A stretch of DNA of 64,000 nt. Source: Ruegeria sp. THAF57 (GTDB taxonomy: Bacteria > Pseudomonadota > Alphaproteobacteria > Rhodobacterales > Rhodobacteraceae). The translations under genes and the position numbers were made by a program. The stretch spans positions 83,130-147,129 of the forward strand of contig NZ_CAIWNQ010000010.1 in the NCBI RefSeq assembly GCF_903914075.1, read 5' to 3'. Every line of letters begins with the position of its first letter. Within the stretch, counting starts at the first letter, position 1. The notes under the pieces were generated by a model, which saw nothing but the letters and a program-made list of their open reading frames with translations, was not told the DNA's origin and made no database searches. Positions 63,881 through 64,000 of this stretch are shown here, piece by piece.

Positions 63881-64000
63881 AGCGCGAACTGGATGAGGTT
63901 AGCGGCCGCCACACCACGGGGCATGAATGGAACGGGATCAAGGAACTGGATACCCCGATCCCCAAGGCGTTCCGTATCTGGTTGTGGGCGTCGATCGCGG
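63877..64000 (+). CDS. ccoP: cbb3-type oxidase subunit III, 5' part only
   Basis: First 41 codons; runs off the right edge. TTGHEWNGIKELDTPIPKAFRIWLW is the typical CcoP N-terminus before its membrane anchor. The di-heme part lies outside the window. Confidence 0.88.
   Translation, partial: MKRELDEVSGRHTTGHEWNGIKELDTPIPKAFRIWLWASIA

Overview
The window reads as an alphaproteobacterium of the Rhodobacteraceae (Roseobacter group). The GC-rich codon use, the phnWAY-type aminoethylphosphonate genes, the abundance of ABC uptake systems and the ccoNOQP layout all fit. No rRNA, tRNA, CRISPR array or complete insertion sequence was recognised. A Rep_3-type replication initiator, an AT-rich origin-like gap and parAB lie together at 48.4-52.7 kb with three copies of a 15-17 bp palindrome that look like parS sites. 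The DNA is therefore probably from a plasmid or chromid, or from a plasmid integrated into a chromosome.

Region by region: (1) 0-13.4 kb, minus strand: an 11-gene sugar or polyol operon. It runs periplasmic binding protein, double-NBD ATPase, permease, SorC regulator, aldo/keto reductase, GlpD-like flavoprotein, LsrF-like aldolase, FGGY kinase, MDR reductase, GMC oxidoreductase, small ABM-fold monooxygenase. A second binding protein is cut by the left edge. (2) 13.8-16.9 kb, plus strand: a second sugar ABC transporter followed by a broken HAD phosphatase. (3) 17.0-31.4 kb: uptake and breakdown of 2-aminoethylphosphonate (PhnW, PhnA, PhnY, a PbfA-like PLP enzyme, an EamA exporter, a LysR regulator and an AEP ABC transporter), then a Na/phosphate cotransporter and a DeoR regulator. 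(4) 31.7-44.4 kb: a two-component pair, a type I secretion ATPase and HlyD adaptor, and three separately transcribed putative substrates: an unusual acidic/proline-rich repeat protein, an RTX protein and a large protein with a lysozyme-like N-terminus. (5) 45-48.4 kb: an Ldh2-family oxidoreductase and Tex. (6) 48.4-52.7 kb: rep, origin, parA, parB. (7) 52.7-54.6 kb: debris of an IS6 transposase, a NosX/ApbE protein and a Crp/Fnr regulator. (8) 54.9-64 kb: an NsrR-like regulator and a long respiratory operon with a CuA-containing heme-copper enzyme lacking the catalytic tyrosine, SCO, a formate/nitrite channel, cytochrome c, truncated haemoglobin, and cbb3 oxidase ccoNOQ with the start of ccoP.

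The two most interesting systems are these. In the secretion locus, a short acidic motif (D-D-[VL]-[IV]-A-V-x-P) occurs eight times in the repeat protein, a ninth time degenerate, and once more in the N-terminus of the RTX protein. Both genes share a conserved leader at nearly identical distance from the start codon, and a related 14-bp site lies upstream of the secretion ATPase. In the respiratory locus, the first heme-copper enzyme keeps all metal-binding histidines and a complete CuA site but has Asn and Gln where oxygen reductases carry the active-site Tyr. Next to an NsrR-type regulator and a perfect 27-bp palindrome, this suggests a CuA-type nitric oxide reductase rather than an oxidase.
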